A stretch of 64,000 nucleotides of DNA from Cherax quadricarinatus (lineage: Eukaryota; Arthropoda; Malacostraca; Decapoda; Parastacidae), in the NCBI RefSeq assembly GCF_038502225.1, contig NW_027196410.1, positions 28,707-92,706 of the forward strand, read 5' to 3'. The number at the start of each line of letters is the position of its first letter. Within the stretch, counting starts at the first letter, position 1. Shown one piece after another: positions 20,601-32,027 of the stretch. The notes below the pieces were generated by a model, which saw only the letters and a program-made list of their open reading frames with translations, was not told where the DNA came from and made no database searches. The translations under genes were made by a program, and so were the position numbers.

Positions 20601-23600
20601 TGGTGGCTCTCAAATTGTGACATGGGCCACCTCTGTGTTGGAGTCCGTGGTGGCCCTCACACTCTGACATGGGCCACCTCTCTGTTGGGGTCGGTGGTAG
20701 CCCTCAGTGATATGGGCCACCTCTGTGTGTGTTGTTGTCTCCCTCACTCTGTGACATGGGCCACTTCTGTGTTGGAGTCAGTGTTGGCCCACTTTGACAT
20801 GGGCCACCTCTGTGTTGGAGTCGGTGGTGGCCCTCACTCTGTAACATTGGCCACTTCTGTGTTGGAGTCGTTGGTGGCCCTCACTCTGTGACATGGGAAA
20901 CCTCTGTGTTGGTGTCGGTGGTGGCACTCTCTCTGTGGCATAGGCCACTTCTGTTTTGGAGTCGTTGGCGGCCCTCACTCTGTGACATGGGAAACCTTTG
21001 TGTTGGTGTCGGTGGAGGCACTCACTCTGTGACATAGGCCACTTCTGTGTTGGAGTCGTTGGCGGCCCTCAGTCTGTGACATGGGCCTCCTCTGTGTTGA
21101 TGTCGGTGGTGGCCCTCATTCTGTCACATGGGCCACCTCTGTGTTGGGGTCGGTGGTGGCCCTCGCTCTCTGACATGGGCCACCTCTGTATTGAAGTCGG
21201 AGGTGCCCCTCACTCTGTGACATGGGCCATCTCTGTTTTGGGGCCGGTGGTGGCCCTCACTATGTGACATGGCTCACCTCTGTGTCGGAGTCGGTAGTGA
21301 CCCTTACTCTGTGTCATGGGCCACCTCTGCGTTGGGGTCGGTGGTGGTCTTCTCTCTGTGACATGGGCCACCTCTGTGTGTCGGTTGTAGCCCTCACTCT
21401 CTGACATGGGCCACATCTGTGTTGGAGTCGTTGGTGTCCTTCATTCTGCGACATTTGGCTCCTCTGTGTTGGGGTCGGTTGTGGCCCTCACTCTTTCACA
21501 TGGGCCACCTCTGCGTTGGAGTCGGTGGTGGCCCTCACTCTGTGACATGGGCCACCTCTGTGTTGGAGTCGGTGGTGGCCCTCACTCTGTGACATGGGCC
21601 TCCTCTGCGTTAAGGTCGGTGGTGGCTTTCACTCTGTCACGTGGGCCACCTCTGTCTTGGAGTCGGTGGTGTCCCTCTCTCTGTGACATGGGCCTCCTCT
21701 GTGTTGGGGTCGGTGGTGGCCCTCACTCTGTCACATGGGTCACTTCTGTATTGGAGTCGGTGGTCGCCTTCACTCTGTGGCATGGGCCACCTCTGTGTTG
21801 GAGTCGGTGGTGGCGAACACTCTGTGACATTGGCCTCCTCTGTGTTGGGGTCGGTGGGGGCCCTCACTCTGTGACATGGGCTATCTCTGTGTTGGAGTCG
21901 TCGGTGTCCCTAACTCTGTGAGATGGGCCTCCTCTGTGTTTGGGTCCGTGGTGCCCCTCACTCTGTGACATGGGCCACCTCTGTGTTGGAGTCGGTTGTG
22001 GCCCCCACTCTGTGATATGGGCCTCCTCTGTGTTTGAGTCGCAGGTGGCCCTCACTCTGTGACATGGGCCTCCTATGTGTTGGGGTCGGTGGTGGCGCTC
22101 ACTCTGTGACATGGGCCACGTCTGTGTTGAAGTCGGTGGTGACCCTCTGTGACATGGACCTCCTCTGTGCTGGGATCGTTGGTGGCCCTCACTCTGTGAC
22201 ATGGACCACCTCTGTATTGGAGTCGGTGGAGCCCATCACTCTGTGTCATGGGCAACAACTGTGTTGGGGCCGGTGTTGGCCCTCACTATATGACATGGGC
22301 CACCTCTGTGTAGCAGTCGGTGGTGGACCCCTCTCGCTGACTTGGGCCATCTCTGTGTTGTGGTCGGTAGAGGCCCTCACTCTGTGACATGGGCCACCTC
22401 TTTGTTGTAGTCAGTGGTGGCCCTTACTCTGTGACATGCCCCACCTGCCTGTTGGGGTCAGTGGTGACCCTCACTCTGTGACATGGGCCACCTCTGTGTT
22501 GGGGTCAGTGGTGGCCCTCACTCTGTGACATGGGCCACCTCCGTGTTGGAGTCAGTGGTGGCCCTCACTCTGTGACATGGGCCACCTCTGTTTTGGGGTC
22601 GGTGGTGGCCCTCTGTGACATGGGCCACCTCTGTGTTAGAGTCGGTGGCGGCCTTCACTCTGTGACATGGGCCACCTCTGTGTTGGGGTCTGTGGTGGCC
22701 CTCTCTCTGTGACACATGCAACCTCCGTGTTGAAGTCTGTGGGGGCCCTCACTCTGTGTCATGGGCCAACTCTGTGTTGGGGTCGGTGGTGGCCTTCACT
22801 CGGTGACATGGGCCACCTCTGAGTGTCGATGTTGGCCCTCACTCTGTGACATGAGCCATCTCTGTGTGGGAGACGTTCGTGTCCCTCAGTTTGTGACATG
22901 GGCCTCCTCTGTGTTTGGGTCGGTGGGGGCCCTCGCTCCGTGACATGGCCCATCTCTGTGTTGGGGTCGGTGGTGGCCCTAACTGTGTGACATGGGCCAC
23001 CTCCGTGTTGTGGTCGGTGGTGCCCCTCACTCTGTGACATGGGCCACCTCTATGTTGGAGACAATGGTGGCCCTCACTCTGTGACATTTGCCTCCTCTCT
23101 CTTGGCGTCTCTGGTGGCCTTCACTTTTTCACATGGGCCACCTCTGTGTTGGAGTCTGTGGAGGCCCTCACTCTGTGACATGGGCCACCTCCGTGTTGGG
23201 GTCAGTGGTGGCCCTCACTCTGTGACATGGGCCACCTCCGCGCTGGGGTCAGTGGTGGCCCTCACTCTGTAACATGGGCCACATCCATGATGGAGTCGGT
23301 GGTGGCCCTCACTCTGTGACATTAACCAATTCATTTTTGGGGTCGGTGGTGGCCCTCTGTGACATGCGCCACGTGTGCATTGGGGTCGCTGGTGGCCCTC
23401 ACTATATGACATGGGCCATCTTTGTGTTTGTGTCGGTGGTGGCCCTCTGTGACATGGGCCACCTCTGTGTTGGAGTCGGTGGTGGCCCTCACTCTGTGAC
23501 ATGATGCACCACTGTGTTGGGGGTCGGTGGTGGCCCTCTGTGACATGGGCCACCTCTGTGTTGGAGTCTGTATTGGCCCTCACTCTGTGACATAGGCCAT

Positions 23601-26600
23601 CTCTGTGTTGAGGTCGGTGGTTGCCCTCTGTGACTTGCGCAACCTCTGTGTTGGGGTCGGTTGTGGCCCTCACTCTGCGCCGTGGGCCACCTCTGTGTTG
23701 GGGTTGGTGGTGGCCCTCTCTGACATGGACCACAACTGTCTTGAAGTCGGTGGTGGCCCTCACTCTGTGACATGGCCCACCTTTTTGTTGAGGTCTGTGG
23801 TGGCCCTCTCTCTGTGACATGGGCCACCTCTGTGTTGGAGTCGGTAGTGGCAATCACTCTGTGACATAGGCCACATCCGTGTTGGGGTCAGTGGTGGCCT
23901 TCACTATGTGTCACGGGCCACCTCTGTGTTGGGGTCGGTGGCGGCCTTCACTCTGTGACATGGGCCACCTCTGTGTGTCGTTGGTGGCCCTCACTCTGTG
24001 ACGTGGGCCATCTCTGTGTTTGAGTTGTTCGTGTCCCTCACTTTGTGACATTGGCCTCCTCTGTGTTGAGGTCGAATATGGCCCTCACTCTGTGACATGG
24101 GCCATCTCTGTTTTGGAGTCGGTAGTGACCCTCACTCTGAAACATGGGCCACCTCTGTGTTGGGGCCTGCGGTGGTCCTCACTATGTGACATGGGCCACC
24201 TCTGTGTTGGAGTATGTGGTGGCCCCCACTCTGTGACATGGGCCACCTCTGTGTTTGAGTCGGTGGTGGCCCTCACTTTGTTACATTGGCCACCTCTGTT
24301 TTGGGGTCGGTTGTGACCCTCACTCTGTGACATGGGCCACCTCTTTGTTGTTGTCGATGGTGCCCCTTTCTCTGTGACATGGGCCACCTCTATGTTGGAG
24401 TCGACGGTGGCCCTCACTCTGTGACATAGGCCACTTCTCTGTTGGCGTCTGTCGTGGCCCTCACTCTCTGACATGGGCCACCTCTGCATTGGAGTCTGTG
24501 GTGGCCCTCACTCTCTGACATGGGTCAATTCTGTGCTGAGGTCGGTGTATGCCCTCAGTTTGTGACATGGGCCACCTCTGTGTTGGAGTCAGTGGAGGAA
24601 CTTACTCTGTGACTTCCTCCACCTCCCTGTTGGGGTCAGTGGTGACCCTCACTCTGTGACATGGGCCACCTCCTTGTTGAGATCAGTGGTGGCCCTCACT
24701 TTGTGACATGGGCTACCTCCGTGTTGGAGTCAGTGGTGGCACTCACTCTGTGAAATTGGCCACCTCGGTGTTGGGGTCGTCGGTGGCCCTCTGTGACATG
24801 CGCCACCTCTGTGTTGGGGTCGGTGGTGGCCCTCACTATGTGACATGGGCCATGTCTGTGTTGTGGTCGTTGGTGGCCCACTGTGAGATGGGCCACCTCT
24901 GTGTTGAGTTCGGTGGTGGCCCTCTGTGACATGGGTCACCTCTGTGTTGGGACCGGTGGAGACCTTCACTCTGTGACAAGGGCCACCTCTGTGTTGGGAC
25001 CGGTGGAGACCTTCACTCTGTGACAAGGGCCACCTCAGTGTTGTGGTCGGAGGTGCCACTCACTCTGTGACATGGGCCACCTCTTTGTTGGAGTCGATCG
25101 TGGCCCTCACTCTGTGACATGGGCCACCTCTCTGTTGGCGTCTGTTTTCGCTCTCACTCTATGACATGGTCAACCTCTGTGTTGGAGTCTGTGCTGGCAC
25201 TCACTCTGAGACATGGGCCACCTCCTTGTTGAGGTCAGTGGAGGCTCTCACTCTGTGACATGGGCCACCTCTGTGTTGGAGTCAGTGGTGGCCCTTTCTC
25301 TGTGACATGCTCCTCCTCCCTGTTGGGGTCAGTGGTGACCTTCACTCTGTCATGGGCCACCTCCGTTTTGGGGTCAGTGGTGGCCGTCACTCTGTGACTT
25401 GGGCCACCTCCGTGTTGGAGTCAGTGGTGTCACTCACTCTGGGAAATGGGCCACCTCAGTGCTGGCGTCGGCGGTGGCCCTCTGTGACATGTGCCACCTC
25501 TGTGTTGAAGTCGGTGGTGGCCCTCACTATGTGACATGGGCCACCTCTGTATTGTGGTCATTGGTGCACCTCTGTGACATGGGCCACCTCTGTGTTGGAG
25601 TCGGTGGAGGCATTCACTCTGTGACTCGGGCCACCTCTGTGTTGTGGTCGGTGGTTCCACTCACTCTGTGACATGGGATACCACTGTGTTGGAGTCAATG
25701 GTGGCCCTCACTCTCTGGCATGGGCCACCTCTCTGTTGGCATCTGTGGTGGCCCTTACTCTGTGATATGGGCCACCTCTGTGTTGGAGTCTATGGTGGCA
25801 CTCACTCTGTTACATGGGCCACTTCTGCGATCGAGTCGGTGGTGGCCCTTACTTTGTAACATGCTCCACCTCCCTGTTGGAGTCAGTGGTGACCTTCACT
25901 CTGTGACATGGGTGACCTCCGTGTTGGGGTCAGTGTTGGCCCTCACTCTGTGACATGGGCCACCTCTGTCTTGAGGTCGGTGGTGGCCCTCACTTTGTGA
26001 CGTGGGCCACCTTTGTGTTGGAGTCGGTGGCGGCCCTCTCTCTGTGACATGGGCCACCTCTGTGTTGGGGTCAGTGGTGGCCGTCACTCTGTGACATAGG
26101 CCACCTCCGTGTTGTGGTCGGTGGTGGCCCTCACTCTATGTCATGGGCCACCTCTGTGTTACGGTCGGTGGTGGCCTTCACTTTGTGACATTTGCCACCT
26201 CTGCGTTGAGGTCAGTGGTGTCCCTCACTCTGTGTCATGGGCCACCTCTGTGTTGGAGTCGGTGGTGGCCCTCACTGTGTGAGATGGGCCACCTCTGCGT
26301 TGAGGTCAGTGGTGTCCCTCACTCTGTGACATGGGCCACCTCTGTGTTGAGGTCGGTTGTGGCCCTCGCTCTGTGACATTGGCCACCTCTGTGTTGGAGT
26401 CGGTGGCGGCCGTCACTCTGTGACATGGGCCTCCTCTGTTTTTGGGTCGGTTGTGGCTTTCACTCTGTGACATGGGCCACCTCGGTGTTGGGGTCGGTGG
26501 TGGCCCTCACTCTGTGTCACGAGCCACCTCTGTGTTGGGGTCGGCGGTGGCCTTCACTCTGTGACATAGGCCACCTCTGTGTGTCGGTGGTGGCTCTCAC

Positions 26601-27082
26601 TCTGTGATATGGGCCACCTCTGTGTTGGAGTCGTTGGTGTCCCTCACTCTGCGACATGGGCCTCCTCTGCTTTGGGGTCGGTGGTGGCCCTCACTCTGTG
26701 ACTTGGGCCACCTCTGTATTGGAGTCGGAGGTGGCCCTCACTCTGTGATATGGGCCAATTCTGTGTTGGAGTCGGTGTTGGTCCTCACTCTGTGACATGG
26801 GCCTTCTGTGTTTTGGGGTAGGTGGTGGCCCTCACTCTATCATATGGGTAACCTCTGTGTTGGAATCGGTGGTGGCCTACACTCTGTGAGATGGGCCTCG
26901 TCTGTGCTGGGGTCTGTGGTGGCCCTCACTCTGTTACATGGGCCACGTCTGTGTTGGAGTCGTTGGTGTTCCTAACTCTGTGACCTGGGCCTCCCCTGTG
27001 TTGGGGTCCGTGATGGCCCTCACTCTGTGACATGGGCTACCTCTGTGTTGAAGTCGGTGGTGGCCCTCACTCTGTGACATGG
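17671..27082. repeat. 47-bp satellite array E (about 200 monomers)
   Basis: The 47-bp monomer contains CACTCTGTGACATGGGCCAC, then CTCTGTGTTGGAGTCGGTGGTGGCC in many variants. A recurrent 43-bp variant lacks 4 bp (GGCCCTCTGTGAC in place of GGCCCTCACTCTGTGAC). Because 47 is not divisible by three, plus-strand frames cycle with a 141-bp (47-residue) super-period (GHLCVGVGG, then WATSVLGSVVAL, then HGPPLCWGRWW). The reported frames on both strands are artefacts. The array is interrupted at 27,082 by an LTR retrotransposon. Confidence 0.95.
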
Positions 27083-28277
27083 TGTTACAAAAAACGCGAT
27101 TCTAAAAGCTTAGAGATCTCCAGGGAATACTAGAAAGGACTGCCCTTCTAGCATCCAGCCTGTTACTGGGTTTTCGTAACAAGTAGTCAGCATCCTTGTC
27201 CAATTATCCATTATAATTGAGTATTATTCAATAGTGCTTCAGGATTACAACTGGTAGGCTACTAACTAGAGAAATTAAAATTTAATAAATTTATTAAGTC
27301 TAGAGGTATATTATCAAATTAAATTAAATTAATCACAGTAATCAAAATAATATCACATCTCTCGTTTACAGTATTATTGTGTTGAAAGCACATATCACAT
27401 TTATAATTCTTAAGTACCGTCTGGTACATTAACATTTAATAAGATATTACAAATATGTACAAGTTTGTGTATGCGTGTAAGTGCTCCAAGTAGTTCGCTA
27501 TGTCTTGCGACTCAACTAGACTTAAACAAGTGACTGACAAAGTCCTCACATAAACTAACTTCTTGACCAACTGGCAATCAGAACAGTCTGCTTGAACTAT
27601 AAAAAGAATGCTAAGCCCAATAGCAATACAACAAGCAACTGCGACACAGAATCAGGAACAAGGAGATAATATAACGACACTAAGCAAGGACCATCAGCAG
27701 ATCCTCCACAAAAGTCACAAAACTCCCATAATACTGAATCTAAGTTCAGCATAAAAAATACCCGACTGTGACAATACACAGAAACCAGTACAACGTTAGG
27801 TCAGAAGCTACAGCTCAGGACCTGAGATGCTCAGAGTGTCTATGAGACACACAACCTCAGTACAACGTCGAAAATCACTAAGTCTATACAAGGTTCTGTG
27901 AACAGAGTTCTACAGAACTAACAAGAATAATGAGACAGACAATCTGTCCAACCTCCAAGCGAGTCTAGAGCAGACTGAATACTTTAGGCGAGGTGAGGAC
28001 ACCTCCCCCTGGATCACGTGATAGCTACGTGGACAACTGCAGCTCAGAAGCCGGCAGTCTAACGAGCTACAAGCGATAATTACAGTAGTTTCACAATCAA
28101 GACTTGAACTTAGCACTTAATATGTTACATCCTAACAACATAAGTCAAATAACAATATAAAGCAATACATTTACGATTTAGCTATTATCGCAAATATAAG
28201 CAATATAAAATTATATGAAAAGGTAATAATTATATATATACATAATAATCATTGCAACCCATTCAGTGGTTGCAACA
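27083..28277 (-). repeat. 3' LTR (1,195 bp)
   Basis: It matches 32,028-33,226 along its whole length. Plus-strand ends are TGTTACAAAAAACGCG and GGTTGCAACA, so the termini are TG...CA in either orientation. In the sense orientation it contains AATAAA near its 3' end (plus-strand TTTATT near 27,290). Short minus-strand frames inside both LTRs (for example 27,597-27,779) show no recognisable domain and I do not consider them genes. Confidence 0.93.
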
Positions 28278-28286
28278 CCCCCCCCC
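28278..28286 (-). other. Polypurine tract (G9) next to the 3' LTR
   Basis: In the sense orientation nine G residues directly abut the TGTTGCAACC start of the 3' LTR. This is the position of the primer for plus-strand DNA synthesis. An all-G tract is unusual, since most such tracts mix A and G. Confidence 0.7.
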
Positions 28287-28827
28287 CAACACGACAGACG
28301 GTCGCACTAGGAGTTGCATTAATGTCTTTCACCTTATTACTGATTACTCATATCAATACAATTTAATATAAATATTAATCAGTCTCTCTCTTGTGCCAAG
28401 CACTTCTATCATTTCACAGCGTCCGTCACTAGGATATGCCCCTAGTACTAGAGCAGTACACAATATCGTATCTCTGCATACTCGTGGTTATGTACATCAG
28501 TGTAGAGACAGGATAGCGCAGATGAGTTGGGCACGTAGAGGCTCGAATATAGAGGAGACTGCATTCCACTCTTAAGTAGTGGTTGTGGAATGCTATGTAG
28601 TATGGACATCTGAGTATGAAACAGCTTAAGGTGTGTAGTAAGGGGGCGGGGGGTCTGTGGCAGGACAGTGTTGCGTCATGCAGTAACATCGCCCACACCA
28701 CACTACCCACTCAACACTCAGCTTATATCTCCTCCTCATACACAACATTACTGCGAATATATAAATATAATAATTAGGCATGACATGAGTATACATAGTT
28801 AATATGGGTTGGAGGGATTACGTTACT
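28287..28827. other. Non-coding 3' region between pol and polypurine tract
   Basis: About 540 bp between the pol stop and the G-tract. The sequence is AT-rich with a G-rich patch at about 28,640. I see no domain, hairpin or known repeat in it. Two frames of 60-93 codons on opposite strands overlap each other and have no recognisable homology. Confidence 0.5.
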
Positions 28828-30130
28828 TTACTGAATTTCACATAGCAAGTAACAAAAGGTATTTGGGCATAAAATTACGTAAATTTCAAATGGGGAAGTT
28901 CCCAAATACTCGTCAAAATGTTCAAAGGACACCACAAGAGCTAGAGCATAATTTTTCTGGTGTCGTTTGAGCTTAGATGAATAGTAACATATAGGATGGA
29001 GAATATCAGTGGATGTTGACTGTTGGAGCAGCACAGCGCCCACTGCATAACAACTCGCATCTATATGTAAAAAGATGGAAAGATTGAAATTAGGACTCAA
29101 CACTGGAGCAGAGGAAAGCAGATGCTTCAACCTTTTGAACGAGTCTGAACAATCTCTAGTCCAGATGAACTGAACTTTGGTACTAATGAACATAGTGAGA
29201 GGTGTAGGTGGAAGTGTGTGTGCTGGCTTGCCTGTCACTTGACACACGTGGCAACGTCGCACATGATCAGCTACTGTTTCCTTCATCTTTGGCCAAGTAA
29301 AATGTTTTGCCAGTTTACCGAGTGTCTTCTTGACACCCAAATGTCCTCCTATGGGACTATTGTGAGCAAAATCAATGGCTTGTTCACGAAATGTAGTTGG
29401 TAACACTACGAGATGCTTGACTGTGGTGGAAACACAATCAGCAGACAACTTACATGTATTTTTCTCCATCAGTACACCATTACTATAATAGTAACAATTA
29501 TCGAGATCCTTTGCTTCACTCTCAGTAACTGCTATATCTCTCAGTCTTTCCAGTGACTGATCAACAAACTGATTCTTGATTAAATCATCATGAATAAGAA
29601 ATTTAACGTCAGTTGTGTCTTGACTAGGTTGATGACCGGGGGGAGTCAGTGTTAATGATCCAGGGCGCAGAGCGTCACTAAACAACATATTCAACCCCAA
29701 ATCATTGTCATCCACTAACTCAACAGGAGACAAGGATGTTCGTTGTATCTTTGACATAGCTCTAGTAATTGCGCTGAGAGGAAATAAAATAGGGTTCTCT
29801 CTACAAGCTTCAATGGCATAATTATCATCAGTGTTATTATCAATCACAAGTGGTTCTTTACATATACCAGCATGAAGGATATCGTTCCCTATCAACAAGT
29901 CCACTGACCTGATGAGAAATACACCACTGGATATACCCACTGAAATATAACCAGTATAATAGCTTGTTTCAATATAAACTTTGTGCAAAGGTACTTTTAT
30001 AACAGCCCCTCCATAGGCTTCTAATAATACATCTATTTTGCAATAGGTATCATCAGTTATGGGCAGTACATCTTCTCTTAATAACGTGAGATAACTGCCA
30101 GTGTCTCTGAAAGTAATTATCTCAGATGTG
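28828..30130 (-). pseudogene. pol: pol remnant: protease - integrase HHCC finger - RNase H, INT core and RT deleted
   Basis: On the minus strand the frame begins with the retropepsin site FRDTGSYLTLL (about 30,110) and continues through the protease and linker (LLIGNDIL, PLSAITRAM). It then enters the integrase zinc finger: H, GGHLG, FTWPKM and CHVCQ. After PPTPLTMF it jumps at about 29,190 to ISTKVQFIWTRDC, the start of the RNase H region (ASCYAVGAVLLQQ, YYSSKLKRHQ). The integrase catalytic core and the whole reverse transcriptase are absent. The frame degrades after YLGTSPFEI. The preceding gag-side frame ends in TAA just before the protease motif. It cannot encode a working Pol. Confidence 0.85.
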
Positions 30131-30359
30131 ATTCATCAAATCCTATTCTACCTCTTGAAAAGTAAGGACTCATGGCTGAACGAATCTTTTCGTTAGATAC
30201 ACTTTCTGACGCTAGTCATCTGTTCTGAGTAATATTATCTAGAACAGTAGGATCAGGGGTATTACTAGGATTTTGGTGCCTTTGTTGCTCGGAAGAGCAT
30301 ACGACTTGTGTGGGGGCGCCAGCCGCACGACTGTTTCTCGTATCTCTTTCTAACTTATA

Positions 30360-31742
30360 GCAATACTCTCTAGCATGTCCTTTTCTGTTACAATATGTAC
30401 ATTTAACTTACTTCTTCTCGATATCAGATTTCTGTCTAGCCACAGAGACAGATTCAGGATTGTGAGTTTTCCTGGTAAAGGTACGAGAAGTTACAGTAGC
30501 AGATACATCAGGCCGGCAATGAGCAGCCGATTTAGGTTGCCAACTTCTAGGACAACTTTTAGTTACCATGTTTCTTTGTGTTTTAGTACGTACAAGTTTG
30601 TGAGAAATCTCGTAATTGTCTGCTAATGCTGCAGTTTCCAGAATATCCGAGGTAGTATGATCGATCAGATATTCTTGTATGTCAGCAGACATACAGTTGT
30701 TAAACTCTTCGTGTAGTAACAACTGAACAAGGCTGTTGTAGTTGTTACACTTGGCAGCTCTAGACCATCTCTCAAAAGCAACTTTTTTCTCACGAGCAAA
30801 TTCTACACAAGTTTGATCTTGTCATCGTTGTAACGTACGAAATGCTCTTTGATAACTTACAGGTAACAAGTTATATGTCTCTAGAATAGTTTGTTTGACA
30901 GCGTCATAACTAATGTACTTGGCAAATGGTAAGGTAGCAGTACAAGTTTGAGCTCTTCCTGTCAATGCTGTATGCAACAATGTTGCCCAGTGCTTACGTG
31001 GCCAGTTCATAGCACGTGCCTGGTTCTCAAACACCTCAAAATAGGTGTCTAAGTCACTTTCAAAAAACTTAGGAACCATGGATGCAGCTTTCTGCACATT
31101 AAATGTGTCCTGTGATCTATAAGTCTGTTGTCTTCCCAGACGAACATTTTCTCTTTGGAAATCTTCTTCGTTCAATTTCCTCTGTGCCTCTATTTGTGCA
31201 GTCTGCAACATAATGAGGCGTTCCAACCTCTCAAACTGTTCCTGAGAGATAGGACCAGTGGGTAATGGAGGAGTAGGGAAATTAACGTGGTCTGGACTGT
31301 CCTTAGGTCGGACACTTCGTCCAGCCGTCTCTAGAGAGTCTAGATCTGGTCTAGGATAAGTAGATACAGGTGTAGCATACACTGTACTAGTATTAGGCTG
31401 TCATGCTAACAGTTAGGAGGGAAGGCGTGAGCGAGAACTGCGCTACACTAGGCTCAGACACTAGGCTCACTTCTGCCTTAGTTGCTCTTCTACGTCATCA
31501 AGTAGAGTCATACTTCCTAATTGTGACACTAGACTTTCTGAATCTGAATCATAATCAGACATCTCTGTATGAGCAGGAAACAATATATCTTTAATTAATG
31601 CTCTGACAGTTTCTGCGGTGTAATTCCTGTTATACGTCACACCGAGATACTTGGCTACTTGCCAACACGTCTGAAGTTTTAATGTACTTAACTCAGACAA
31701 AGTCAGAGTATCAATTAACTGTTTCACTTTGGCATACATCAC
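30360..31742 (-). pseudogene. gag: gag remnant with SCAN-like capsid and CCHC knuckle
   Basis: Minus-strand homology to the gag at 53.5 kb is spread over several frames. 31,742-31,467 is an N-terminal helical region (STLKLQTCWQVAKYL...) somewhat like a SAP motif. 31,382-30,822 holds MVPKFFESDLDTYFEVFENQ and later YDAVKQTILETY and SYQRAFRTLQR. A TGA follows, then QTCVEFAREKKVAFERW and LVQLLLHEEFNNCMSADI up to a TAA at 30,408-30,410. The CCHC zinc knuckle (CTYCNRKGHAREYC) lies just beyond at 30,401-30,360. The FxxLxR...EFAxxxxxxFERW...LLxEEFxxC spacing is that of the SCAN domain, which is thought to descend from Gmr1-like Gag. Confidence 0.8.
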
Positions 31743-32008
31743 GAAAATAATTGTACTACGAGAGAGTGATTATGGGAAATTATAATCCTAATAGGAATGT
31801 TAGTGTTGGTTGTCTTAGAGCTAGAGCTCATAAACAGTATTTCCATCTCCTTGGATCAAGAGACTCAGTCAGGTACATACATCCACCTGGTATGTTGTAC
31901 AAGACTAAACTCAAAGTCTTCAGATTAGGAAAGTACCCAAAGTGTTTGATCATAGAGTTACTAGTATGTCAAACTAGACAAGTTCTCCAACACCTTGGAT
32001 CAAGAGCC
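31743..32008 (-). other. Leader between primer-binding site and gag
   Basis: About 265 bp of untranslated leader of the minus-oriented element. It contains two copies of a CACCTTGGATCAAGAG-like string (near 31,843 and 31,991), perhaps a short internal duplication. A plus-strand frame of 99 codons here is antisense to the element and has no recognisable domain. Confidence 0.5.
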
Positions 32009-32025
32009 TCCCAGACAGGCCCCCA
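32009..32025 (-). other. Primer-binding site of the 27-33 kb element
   Basis: In the sense orientation it reads TGGGGGCCTGTCTGGGA, two bases after the 5' LTR end GTAACA. It matches the site of the second element (53,421-53,437) at 16 of 17 positions. It ends with the CCA-complement TGG and resembles, but does not equal, the proline-tRNA type site TGGGGGCTCGTCCGGGA. The priming tRNA is unresolved. Confidence 0.75.
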
Positions 32026-32027
32026 TT

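Noticed and set aside
27597..27779. Leu-rich minus-strand frame inside the LTR, also at 32,505-32,729
   Set aside because: It is present in both LTRs because the LTRs are duplicates. It lies in LTR sequence and has no domain. A hydrophobic run alone is not enough to call a gene.
28393..28710. Frames on both strands between pol and the 3' LTR that might be an extra (env-like) ORF
   Set aside because: They are only 60-93 codons, overlap on opposite strands, and show no signal peptide, membrane anchor or known fold.
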